Assembly: GCF_003595175.1 (NCBI RefSeq)
Contig: NZ_CP032419.1
Coordinates: 4,774,001 to 4,838,000, forward strand
Direction: 5' to 3'
DNA from: Pseudomonas cavernae
Lineage (GTDB): Bacteria; Pseudomonadota; Gammaproteobacteria; Pseudomonadales; Pseudomonadaceae
DNA: 64,000 nucleotides
Below, one piece after another: positions 46,701-53,856 of the stretch. How positions within the stretch are numbered: the first letter of the stretch is position 1; each line of letters begins with the position of its first letter. The position numbers and the translations under genes were made by a program. Below the pieces are notes generated by a model, which saw nothing but the letters and a program-made list of their open reading frames with translations, was not told the origin of the DNA and did no database searches.

Positions 46701-48194
46701 TCAGGAGCGCAGCTGGAACCAAGTGGTTTTCAGATGGCTGTACTTGTCGAAGGCGTGCAGCGACAGGTCGCGGCCGAAGCCGGACTGCTTGCAGCCGCCG
46801 AAGGGCACGCACACGTCGAGGGCGTCCACCGTGTTCACCGACACGGTGCCGGCGCGCAGCCGGCGGGCCACGCGATGGGCGCGGTGCAGGTCGTCGGTCC
46901 ACAGCGAGGCGGCCAAGCCGTACTGGCTGTCGTTGGCCAGGCGCACGGCCTCCTCCTCGCTGCCGAAGGCGCTCACCGCCAGCACCGGGCCGAACACTTC
47001 CTCGCGGGCCAGGCGCATGTCCGGAGCAACGCCGGTGAAGATGGTCGGCTGAATGAAATTGTCCGAGCCGTTGAAGCGCAGGCGCTGGCCGCCGCACGCC
47101 AGGCGCGCACCTTCGCCCTGGGCCTGGTCGATGAAGGCCATGATGCGTTCGGCCTGGCGCGCCTCGACTATGGCGCCCATGCGGCTGGCCGGGTTCAGCG
47201 GGTCGCCGGGTTGCCAGTCGCGGGCCTTGGCCAGCAGGCGCGCGACGAACTCGTCGTGGATCGAGCGCTCGACCAGCAGGCGCGAGTTGGCCGAGCACAC
47301 CTCGCCCTGGTTGAAGAAGATGGCGAAGGCGGCCTTCTCCGCCGCCAGGTCGAGATCGCCGCAGTCGGCGAACACCAGGTTCGGGCTCTTGCCGCCACAC
47401 TCCAGCCAGACCTGTTTGAGGTTGGACTGCGCCGCATAGGCCATGAAGTACTTGCCCACCTCGGTGGAGCCGGTAAAGGCCAGGCAGTCCACATCCATAT
47501 GCAGGCCGAGGGCCTTGCCGGCGGTCTCGCCCATGCCCGGCACCACGTTCAGCACGCCTTCCGGCAGGCCGGCTTCCAGGGCCAGCTGGGCCAGGCGCAG
47601 GGCGGAGAACGGCGACTGCTCGGCCGGCTTGAGCACCACCGAGTTGCCGGCGGCCAGGGCCGGGGCCAGCTTCCAGGCGGCCAGGTCCAGCGGGAAGTTC
47701 CACGGCACCACGGCGCCGATCACCCCCAGCGGTTCGCGGGTGATGGTGGCCAGGGCATCGGAGGCGGTAGGCGCGACCTGGTCATAGAGTTTGTCCAGAC
47801 TCTCGGCGTACCAGGCGAACACCTGCGCGGCGCCCGGAACGTCGACGTTGTAGGCATCCAGCACCGGCTTGCCCATGTTCAGCGAGTCGAGCAGGGCCAG
47901 CTCCTCGCGGTTGGCCAGAATCAGCTCGGCCAGACGCAGCAATACCTGCTTGCGCTCGCGCGGCGCCATGCGCGCCCAGGGGCCTTGGTCGAAGGCACGG
48001 CGAGCGCTGCGCACGGCGGCATCGACATCCGCCGCATCGCAAGCGGCAACCCGCGCCAGCAACTGGTTGGTGGCCGGATTGATGGAGGCGAAAGTGGCGC
48101 CGGACTGAGCCTCGCGCAGCTGGCCATCGATCAATGCGCCGGTGATAAAGCCCTGGGCGGCAGCCCGTTGCTGCCAATCGCTGAGTTGCAACAT
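46701..48194 (-). CDS. Aldehyde dehydrogenase (KauB/PuuC-like)
   Basis: A 497-residue NAD(P)-dependent dehydrogenase. Catalytic Cys near residue 299 in NQGEVCSANSR; general-base Glu in LECGGKSPN; cofactor motif FTGSTEVGKYF. The sequence resembles 4-guanidinobutyraldehyde/gamma-glutamyl-gamma-aminobutyraldehyde dehydrogenases (KauB, PuuC), which oxidise the aldehyde made by aminotransferases. The ATG at 48194 is chosen because it gives the usual MLQLSDWQQRA N-terminus. The divergent LysR gene and motif B lie upstream. Confidence 0.94.
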   Translation of the reverse strand: MLQLSDWQQRAAAQGFITGALIDGQLREAQSGATFASINPATNQLLARVAACDAADVDAAVRSARRAFDQGPWARMAPRERKQVLLRLAELILANREELALLDSLNMGKPVLDAYNVDVPGAAQVFAWYAESLDKLYDQVAPTASDALATITREPLGVIGAVVPWNFPLDLAAWKLAPALAAGNSVVLKPAEQSPFSALRLAQLALEAGLPEGVLNVVPGMGETAGKALGLHMDVDCLAFTGSTEVGKYFMAYAAQSNLKQVWLECGGKSPNLVFADCGDLDLAAEKAAFAIFFNQGEVCSANSRLLVERSIHDEFVARLLAKARDWQPGDPLNPASRMGAIVEARQAERIMAFIDQAQGEGARLACGGQRLRFNGSDNFIQPTIFTGVAPDMRLAREEVFGPVLAVSAFGSEEEAVRLANDSQYGLAASLWTDDLHRAHRVARRLRAGTVSVNTVDALDVCVPFGGCKQSGFGRDLSLHAFDKYSHLKTTWFQLRS

Positions 48195-48271
48195 CGCCTC
48201 GATCCTCATACCGACCGCTCACGGCGGCCTGGGTTGTTGTCGAGGCTGATGGTGTATCAGGGGCGCGCACA

Positions 48272-48313
48272 GGAAAATTAGTAAATATATGTTCGCAGCC
48301 CATGAAAAAACTG
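48272..48313 (-). promoter_or_regulatory. Conserved upstream motif B (aldehyde dehydrogenase)
   Basis: GGAAAATTAGTAAATAT followed by a partly conserved extension, the same string as at 39113-39153. It lies 78 bases upstream of the aldehyde dehydrogenase start and about 190 bases before the divergent LysR start. A LysR-type site is a reasonable guess. Confidence 0.6.
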
Positions 48314-48383
48314 CTCAGCCGCAAAGCCCGGCGCAGGCCGCTGTGGAGTATGTTGGGCACACATAATCAGCACACAGAACCCT

Positions 48384-48422
48384 CCCCTCTCCCCTTCTTG
48401 TTCATGAAGGGTGGGAGAGGGG
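48384..48422. repeat. CCCTCTCCCC-type hairpin upstream of the LysR gene
   Basis: CCCCTCTCCCC, a 17-base loop, then TGGGAGAGGGG. It is a degenerate member of the CCCTCTCCC hairpin family and lies within the leader of the LysR gene. Confidence 0.6.
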
Positions 48423-48475
48423 CCGGGGCAGAGGGCAACAGGCCCCTCAGCAGTAGCGATCGCACCGGAGACCCC

Positions 48476-49390
48476 ATGGCAACCTACACCCTGCGCCAGC
48501 TCAAGTATTTCGTGACCACCGTGGAATGCGGCAGCGTGGCCGAGGCCTCGCGCAAGCTGTACATCGCCCAGCCGTCGATCTCCACCGCGATCAAGGGCCT
48601 GGAAGACAGCTTCGGCCTGCAACTGTTCATCCGCCACCACGCCCAGGGCGTGTCGCTGACCCCCGGCGGCTCGCGCTTCTACCGCAAGGCCCAGGAACTG
48701 CTGCGCATGGCCCGCGAGTTCGAACAGAACGCCCTGGCCGACCTCGACGTGGTGGCCGGGCAGATCGATATCGGCTGCTTCGAGACGGTCGCCCCGCTCT
48801 ACCTGCCGCGGCTGATCGCCGGCTTCAACGCCCAATACCCCGGCGTGGAAATCCGCCTGCGCGACGGCGAACAGCAAGAACTGGTGCAGGGCCTCACCGC
48901 CGGGCGCTTCGACCTGGCCATCCTCTACGACCACGACCTCGACGCGACCATCGACACCGAACCGCTGATGGCCCCGCAGAAGCCCTACGCCCTGCTCCCC
49001 GCAGGCCACCGCTTCGCCGCTCAGGCCCAGGTCTCGCTGCGCGACCTGGCCCTGGAGCCGATGATCCTGCTCGACGTGCAACCCAGCCGCACCTACTTCG
49101 TCAGCCTGTTCGAAGAGCTGAACCTGACGCCCAACATCGTCTTCAGCTCGCCCTCCATCGAAATGGTGCGCGGCATGGTCGGCCAGGGCTTCGGCTTCTC
49201 CCTGCTGGTCACCCGCCCGCACTCGGAATGCACCTACGACGGCCAGAAGGTGGTGGCGGTGGAGATAGTCGAACCGGTCAGCGGCTCCGGCTTGGTCGCC
49301 GCCTGGCTCAAACGCGCCCAGCCGACCAAGTCGGCACAGTTGTTTATCGAGTTCTGTCAGCAGCAGTTGGGGCAGGCTGGGGCTGAGTAG
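48476..49390 (+). CDS. LysR-family transcriptional regulator
   Basis: A 304-residue regulator: N-terminal helix-turn-helix (MATYTLRQLKYFVTTVECGSVAEASRKL, helix 2 SISTAIKGLED), then a ligand-binding domain. The start at 48476 has GGAG 6 bases upstream and gives the standard LysR N-terminus; the in-frame upstream region contains the hairpin repeat and is not coding. It is divergent from the polyamine-type catabolic genes and probably controls them; motif A suggests it also controls the ABC transporter. Confidence 0.93.
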   Translation: MATYTLRQLKYFVTTVECGSVAEASRKLYIAQPSISTAIKGLEDSFGLQLFIRHHAQGVSLTPGGSRFYRKAQELLRMAREFEQNALADLDVVAGQIDIGCFETVAPLYLPRLIAGFNAQYPGVEIRLRDGEQQELVQGLTAGRFDLAILYDHDLDATIDTEPLMAPQKPYALLPAGHRFAAQAQVSLRDLALEPMILLDVQPSRTYFVSLFEELNLTPNIVFSSPSIEMVRGMVGQGFGFSLLVTRPHSECTYDGQKVVAVEIVEPVSGSGLVAAWLKRAQPTKSAQLFIEFCQQQLGQAGAE

Positions 49391-49405
49391 GCCGCTGCGG
49401 CTCAG

Positions 49406-49455
49406 TGCATTGAGGGGCGCACGCTGCTGCAATGGCAGGCTGTGCGCCCAATGCA
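49406..49455. repeat. Hairpin downstream of the LysR gene
   Basis: TGCATT...GGGCGCAC and GTGCGCCC...AATGCA: a stem of about 14 bp with a 3-base bulge around a ~19-base loop. No T-run follows. In the 300-base gap (49391-49705) it is the only structure before the integron junction. Confidence 0.45.
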
Positions 49456-49686
49456 GGCTCAAACCCGGACGATGGACAGGCGGTTGCTGACACAGTAGCG
49501 TCGGGATCGAGATAGCGGGTGAATGCCCAAACTCTGCTCTTGCCACCCATGTCACGTTTGTCTCTTCAGGACTGTCGTGTTTCCCAAGACGGCCTGTAGG
49601 CAAAACAACGATTTAGGGCATGACAAGGAAGGTTATCCGACACAGGTGGCGCAAAGCTTCACCCCCTCTTGTGTCGCCTACTTATA

Positions 49687-49693
49687 GTTAGGC
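49687..49693 (+). other. Integron core-site junction (GTTAGGC) at the left edge of cassette 1
   Basis: GTTAGGC is identical to the right core site of the attC at 50425-50431. Cassette 1 therefore runs from 49688 to 50425 by integron convention. The sequence to the left (49627-49686) shows only a loose dyad (CGACACAGG...CTTGTGTCG) and no full attC, so it could be an attI remnant or a secondary insertion site. Confidence 0.65.
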
Positions 49694-49705
49694 AAGGAGA
49701 GACTC

Positions 49706-50341
49706 TTGCTACCAGAAAATTACACAGCACTAGATCCAGATTTCACAACAACATCAGTGCCTTTAAGGTTTTCCAGAAAGACAACCCCGAAAGATTATTA
49801 TCATTTTGCAATCCAAGATCTATCTATAGAGCCGGACACCAGAAGCCTAGTAAATGCGCTGTCCAATACCAAAAGAGCTCTTCATCTTCAAGTGGAGATG
49901 CTCTCCACAGCTTTTGGACTTGATAAGTTCTCAAAGAAAGCGAAATCCTTCCCAGCAATGGTTGATTTTTTATCAAGCTGCGGCCTGGTAACCCCAAGAA
50001 TACTAAGCAAAATTAATAAACTGAGAAATCTAGTTGAACATGAATACCACATCCCTGAAAAAGATGAGGTCGAAAATTTTATTGATGTAACAGAGCTATT
50101 TATTGCGGCCACCGAAAAATACATTAAGAATTTTCCGTGTGGAATCGAGTTCTTGGCAGAAGCAATAGATCCAAACCACCCACAAATCTCATACGTTGAC
50201 TTAGAGCCATATGAAGGCGTAATAACCTTCAGCCACGGACTGGTTGCCAATACAGAAGGCCATGACTGGGAAAAATCTGAAATTCATGCACCAGATCCCG
50301 CTTACTTTAAATGGGTCAAGTTCATCGTAGATAACTCCTAG
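49706..50341 (+). CDS. Integron cassette protein with HEPN-like R-x4-H motif
   Basis: A 211-residue protein in a strikingly AT-rich stretch (about 40% GC) inside a GC-rich chromosome. Start is TTG at 49706, with AAGGAGAG 4 bases before it. KLRNLVEHEYH at 106-116 contains R107-N-L-V-E-H112, the R-x4-H motif of HEPN RNases, including the preferred polar residue after Arg; the region around it (about 50-140) looks helical. I do not recognise the rest. It is the single gene of cassette 1, so toxin, antiphage or unknown roles are possible. HEPN assignment is tentative. Confidence 0.72.
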   Translation: MLPENYTALDPDFTTTSVPLRFSRKTTPKDYYHFAIQDLSIEPDTRSLVNALSNTKRALHLQVEMLSTAFGLDKFSKKAKSFPAMVDFLSSCGLVTPRILSKINKLRNLVEHEYHIPEKDEVENFIDVTELFIAATEKYIKNFPCGIEFLAEAIDPNHPQISYVDLEPYEGVITFSHGLVANTEGHDWEKSEIHAPDPAYFKWVKFIVDNS

Positions 50342-50354
50342 ACATTCGCGAGAC

Positions 50355-50431
50355 GCCTAACAAATGGTTCAAGCCATTCGCTTCGCTCTCTCGGGACCGG
50401 CTAAAGCCGGCCCCTTAACCAAACGTTAGGC
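50355..50431 (+). other. Complete integron attC recombination site
   Basis: Outer core sites GCCTAAC (50355-50361) and GTTAGGC (50425-50431) are perfect inverted complements. Inside, TGGTTCAAG pairs with CTTAACCA, leaving one unpaired C on the left arm: the extrahelical base that orients IntI binding to the folded bottom strand. Length is 77 bp, within the usual range for Pseudomonas attC sites. Such sites mark the 3' end of a mobile cassette. Confidence 0.93.
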
Positions 50432-50435
50432 CATC

Positions 50436-51017
50436 ATGCAAGCCAATTTCCTAGCCGACGTACTGCGTAACAGCAACAACGCACAAATCGTTGAACGGTG
50501 GGATGCATTGAATCTGAAAGATGGCTGGCTAGTTGCCGGCTGCCTTTTTCAAACTGTTTGGAACGTACTTTCGGGGCAAGCACCCGAGAGCAAGATCAAG
50601 GACTACGATTTCTTCTACTTCGATTCTCTAGATCTCAGCGCGTCTGGAGAACGCGCAGTGCAACATCACGTAGAAGGCGTGTTGGCGGACTTGGGCATAA
50701 CGGTGGAGGTAGCCAACCAAGCTCGGGTGCATTGTTGGTACGAAGAGCATTTCGGTCACCCCTATGCCCCCTTGAGCAGCGCAAAGGAAGGCATCGATCG
50801 CTTTCTCATACCGGCAACGTGCGTGGGCATCAATGCTCATGAGGTGTATGCACCAAACGGCCTTCACCTTTTGTACGAGGGAACCCTCACGATGAACCCT
50901 CTCACGCCACACGAGCTCCTATTTGCAAAGAAGGCGGCCTCTTATCAGCAGAGGTGGCCCTGGCTGCGTACCCCACATACTCCTTTGCGAATTGACGCAT
51001 CAAGCGCAACGCTATGA
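50436..51017 (+). CDS. Nucleotidyltransferase family protein (COG3575-like), integron cassette 2
   Basis: A 193-residue protein starting 5 bases after the attC. WLVAGCLFQTVWNVLSG (31-47) and KDYDFFYFDS with D56 and D58 form the nucleotidyltransferase G...DxD pattern of the COG3575/DUF925 family. The substrate and physiological role are unknown; members occur often in integron cassettes. It is adjacent to a HEPN-like gene, so a HEPN-nucleotidyltransferase toxin-antitoxin link is conceivable, but the two lie in separate cassettes and this is not a minimal MNT protein. Confidence 0.8.
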   Translation: MQANFLADVLRNSNNAQIVERWDALNLKDGWLVAGCLFQTVWNVLSGQAPESKIKDYDFFYFDSLDLSASGERAVQHHVEGVLADLGITVEVANQARVHCWYEEHFGHPYAPLSSAKEGIDRFLIPATCVGINAHEVYAPNGLHLLYEGTLTMNPLTPHELLFAKKAASYQQRWPWLRTPHTPLRIDASSATL

Positions 51018-51062
51018 GCAACTCAATCGCTAGCGCATCACTAATCGCGCTCGAGCTTCAAA

Positions 51063-51125
51063 GCCTAACAAACGGTTCAAATCGTTCGCTTCGCTCACTG
51101 GGACCCCGTTCCGCGGCCCCCTGAG
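51063..51125 (+). other. Truncated attC site at the end of cassette 2
   Basis: Left core GCCTAAC (51063-51069) and the next ~55 bases align with the intact attC, including TTCGCTTCGCTC and GGGACC. The right arm with GTTAGGC is missing: around 51122-51126 the sequence switches to CTGAGGACACCGCC before the next gene. The cassette can therefore no longer be excised at this end. Confidence 0.8.
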
Positions 51126-51134
51126 GACACCGCC

Positions 51135-51536
51135 ATGCTCAAGACCTATACCGGCAGTTGCCACTGCGGCGCCGTGCAGTTCGCAGCCGACCTCGACCTC
51201 ACGGAAAGCTCCTACCGCTGCAACTGTTCCATCTGCCGGCGCACGCGTTTCTGGGCAGCGGTGGCCAAGCCGCAGGGGTTTCGGCTGTTGGCCGGCGAGC
51301 AGGAGCTGACCGAGTACCTGTTCAACACCCGCAAGAACCAGCATTTCTTCTGCAGGCACTGCGGTGTGCGGGCCTTCGGGGTCGGCAACGACACGCCGAT
51401 CGGCCAAATGTACGGGATCAATATCGGCTGCCTGGAGGGGGTGAGCGAGGAGGAGCTGGCGCGCATCCCGATCACCTATGTGGATGGCCTGCATGACAGG
51501 TGGCAGCAGGCGCCGGAGTTCTTCGCCCATCTGTAG
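51135..51536 (+). CDS. GFA-family (glutathione-dependent formaldehyde-activating-like) zinc protein
   Basis: A 133-residue GFA/CENP-V domain protein. Zinc ligands: CHC in GSCHCGAVQF (residues 9-11), CNCSIC in YRCNCSICRR, and CRHC in FFCRHCGVRAFG. Functions of the family are mostly unknown. GFA genes are frequent in integron cassettes. This one follows a broken attC and has chromosome-like GC content, so it may be either a former cassette passenger or native DNA at the array boundary. Confidence 0.9.
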   Translation: MLKTYTGSCHCGAVQFAADLDLTESSYRCNCSICRRTRFWAAVAKPQGFRLLAGEQELTEYLFNTRKNQHFFCRHCGVRAFGVGNDTPIGQMYGINIGCLEGVSEEELARIPITYVDGLHDRWQQAPEFFAHL

Positions 51537-51583
51537 GCGACCTCGGAACCTGTCGCGGATCTTGGGCCAGGCCCTCTCCCCAA

Positions 51584-51607
51584 CCCTCTCCCGTGAACGG
51601 GAGAGGG
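51584..51607. repeat. CCCTCTCCC hairpin repeat
   Basis: CCCTCTCCCGT, GA, ACGGGAGAGGG: perfect 11-bp stem downstream of the GFA gene, the same family as at 29722-29745. Confidence 0.75.
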
Positions 51608-51678
51608 GGTAGAAGCAGCCGGTGCATGCTCTGTGAGTCTGGACGGGGGCTACGCCGAAGATCACAAGCCGGCTCTTA

Positions 51679-51817
51679 GAGCCTGTCTCGGATCTGCTGC
51701 GCGTCGGCGATACTGCGTTAAAACCGCCTCGGAATGCTCATTTACAACTCGTAAACTGCGCTTCCTCGGCTGCTTTTGCCTTGTCTCGCTCTAGCTCGCG
51801 AGATCCGAGACAGACTC
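51679..51817 (-). mobile_element. MITE-like palindromic element, copy 5 (139 bp, inverted)
   Basis: Termini GAGCCTGTCTCGGATCT and AGATCCGAGACAGACTC, one mismatch. It is flanked by TTA at 51676-51678 and TTA at 51818-51820; the right TTA is the stop codon (TAA) of the LuxR gene on the minus strand. Confidence 0.92.
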
Positions 51818-52591
51818 TTAGTCCCGACGCAGCAGCAGGGCGAACAGCTCGGCGTGACCGCTGACGTTGAGCTTGTGGTAGAGGTTGCGCCGGTGCACCT
51901 TGACCGTCTCCGGCGAGATGCCCATGTGCTGGGCCATCGCCTTGCTGGAGAAGCCCTGGAGGATCAGCCGGGCGGCTTCGCTTTCGCGCTCAGACAGCCG
52001 CGCGCCCAGCCCCTCCAGCATCACCGTAAAGTCGCCAGCCGCAGGCTGGGCGGCGGGCACTTCGAGCGCACAGAGTTGCAGGTGGCGACGCATCGCCGCC
52101 AGCACCCAGTCGCGCACGCAGAGCAGGCGGCCGAACTCGGCATGGCTGAAGGAGGTCTGCCGGCCCAGGGACAGGCCCAGCACGGCGCCCTGGTGGTTGA
52201 TCAGGAACTGCAGCTCGCCATTGCCGACCACCGAGCGGAAATAGCTCAGGTAGTACTCGCTCTGCTGAAACTGGTCGGGCGCCACCGATTCCAGGCTGTG
52301 CAGGCCATCGGCGATGCCGGCGCAGGCGGCCTGGTAGAAGGGATCGAGCAGGTACATGCCGGCGCAGTAGTCGGCCAGGTCCTCGCCCTCGCCGGCCACC
52401 GCACGGAACTCGAAGTCGGCCAGCAGGCTGGGCACCCGGCCCTGCTGCATCAGGGCCGCCAGGGCATTGTCCAGCGGCACCAGCAGGCGCAGGCAGTCCA
52501 CCAAGGCGCGCCAGAAAGCGTCCTGGCCCAGGCTGGCGAATACCCGCGCCAGCCCTTGGTGCAGCGGCAACTCCTTGAGCAAGGCGTCCAC
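51818..52591 (-). CDS. LuxR-family transcriptional regulator
   Basis: A 257-residue regulator. The C-terminal helix-turn-helix (about 195-252) reads LSERESEAARLILQGFSSKA, then MGISPETVKVHRRNLYHKL. The N-terminal part is not an obvious autoinducer-binding domain, and no LuxI gene is nearby. It is divergent from the PotF-like binding protein and DmpA-like peptidase, which it probably controls. Similar LuxR solo regulators accompany amine and betaine catabolism genes in Pseudomonas. Its stop codon forms the MITE copy 5 duplication. Confidence 0.9.
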   Translation of the reverse strand: MDALLKELPLHQGLARVFASLGQDAFWRALVDCLRLLVPLDNALAALMQQGRVPSLLADFEFRAVAGEGEDLADYCAGMYLLDPFYQAACAGIADGLHSLESVAPDQFQQSEYYLSYFRSVVGNGELQFLINHQGAVLGLSLGRQTSFSHAEFGRLLCVRDWVLAAMRRHLQLCALEVPAAQPAAGDFTVMLEGLGARLSERESEAARLILQGFSSKAMAQHMGISPETVKVHRRNLYHKLNVSGHAELFALLLRRD

Positions 52592-52701
52592 TCTCTACCC
52601 CTTTCGTGTAACCCATGGTGGGAATTGGTTTGCCCCATGCGCAGCACTAGCCTGAGGCCTCCTGAATCAACGGGCCTGCAGCAGGCCAGGAGTGCCGCAT
52701 C

Positions 52702-53811
52702 ATGCTTCGTCACCGCCTGTATCTCAACACCGGCCTGGGTGCCGGCCTGGCGCTCTGGCTATCCACCGCCAGTGCTGCTGTCGATGGCCCCAGCGTGCAT
52801 GTGTACAACTGGTACGACTATATCGGCCCCACGACCCTGGCCGACTTCAAGCGCGACCTGGGCATCATGCCCGTCTACGACACCTTCGACAGCGCCGAAA
52901 TCCTGGAGAGCAAGCTGCTCACCGGCGGTAGCGGTTACGACGTGGTGGTGGCCAGCAACTTCAGCCTGCCGACCCTGATCAAGGCCGGCGTGCTCGAACC
53001 GCTGGACCCGACCAAGCTGCCGAACCTCAAGCACATGGACCCCGCCCTGCTGGCCAAACTGGCCAGCAATGACCCGGGCAACCGCTATGCCGTGCCGTAC
53101 CTGTGGGGCACCAACGGCATCGGCTACAACGTCGACAAGGTTCGCGCCGTGCTCGGCGAGCAGGCGCCGGTGGATTCCTGGGACCTGCTGTTCAAGGAAG
53201 AAAACCTGGCCAAGCTCAGCCAGTGCGGCGTGGCCCTGCTCGACTCGCCCTCCGAGATCCTGCCCATCGCCCTGCAGTACCTGGGGCTGCCGCCCAACAG
53301 CAGCAACCCCGACGACTATCAGAAGGCCGAGGCGCTGCTGCTCAAGCTGCGCCCGCACATCGCCTACTTCAACTCGTCCAAGTTCATCACCGACCTGTCC
53401 AACGGCGATATCTGCGTGGCGGTGGGCTGGGCCGGCGGCATGCTGGACGCCAAGGCCAACGCCGAGCAGGCCGGCAACGGCGTGCACATCGAATACAGCC
53501 TGCCGAAGGAAGGCGCGCCGGTGTGGTTCGACACCCTGGTGCTGCTCAAGCAGGCGCCCCATCCGACCCAGGGCCTGGCCTTCATCGACTACCTGATGCG
53601 CCCGGAAGTCATCGCGCCGATCACCGACCACCTGCGCTACCCCAACGGCAACCGCAGCGCCACGGCCCTGGTCGGCGCGGCGACCCGCAACAACCCGGCC
53701 GTCTACCCGTCGGCAGAAACCATGGCCCGGCTGTTCACCCTGGAGCCCCTGCCGAAGAAGACCGAGCGCATCCGCACCCGCGTGTGGAGCAAGGTGAAGA
53801 GCGGTCAGTGA
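52702..53811 (+). CDS. Polyamine-type ABC transporter substrate-binding protein (PotF-like)
   Basis: A 369-residue periplasmic protein: signal peptide (MLRHRLYLNTGLGAGLALWLSTASA), then VHVYNWYDYIGPTTLADFKRD, GGSGYDVVVASNFSLPTLIKAG and PYLWGTNGIGYNVDKV, the pattern of PotF/SpuD putrescine-binding proteins. AGGAG lies 9 bases before the ATG. There is no cognate permease or ATPase gene in the window. The next gene, a DmpA-like peptidase, starts 45 bp downstream, suggesting a two-gene operon whose ligand is the peptidase substrate or product. Confidence 0.92.
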   Translation: MLRHRLYLNTGLGAGLALWLSTASAAVDGPSVHVYNWYDYIGPTTLADFKRDLGIMPVYDTFDSAEILESKLLTGGSGYDVVVASNFSLPTLIKAGVLEPLDPTKLPNLKHMDPALLAKLASNDPGNRYAVPYLWGTNGIGYNVDKVRAVLGEQAPVDSWDLLFKEENLAKLSQCGVALLDSPSEILPIALQYLGLPPNSSNPDDYQKAEALLLKLRPHIAYFNSSKFITDLSNGDICVAVGWAGGMLDAKANAEQAGNGVHIEYSLPKEGAPVWFDTLVLLKQAPHPTQGLAFIDYLMRPEVIAPITDHLRYPNGNRSATALVGAATRNNPAVYPSAETMARLFTLEPLPKKTERIRTRVWSKVKSGQ

Positions 53812-53856
53812 GCCCGCCGACCTTTTCCTGATAAACCCCTGACAACGAGAAAGACC

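Noticed and set aside
48302..48475. N-terminal extension of the LysR regulator
   Set aside because: The region contains a hairpin repeat and the shared motif; the family N-terminus is at 48476 with a good ribosome binding site.
49391..49686. Possible integron integrase or attI next to the cassettes
   Set aside because: No integrase-like frame on either strand; the sequence to the left of GTTAGGC has only a loose dyad, so attI cannot be claimed.
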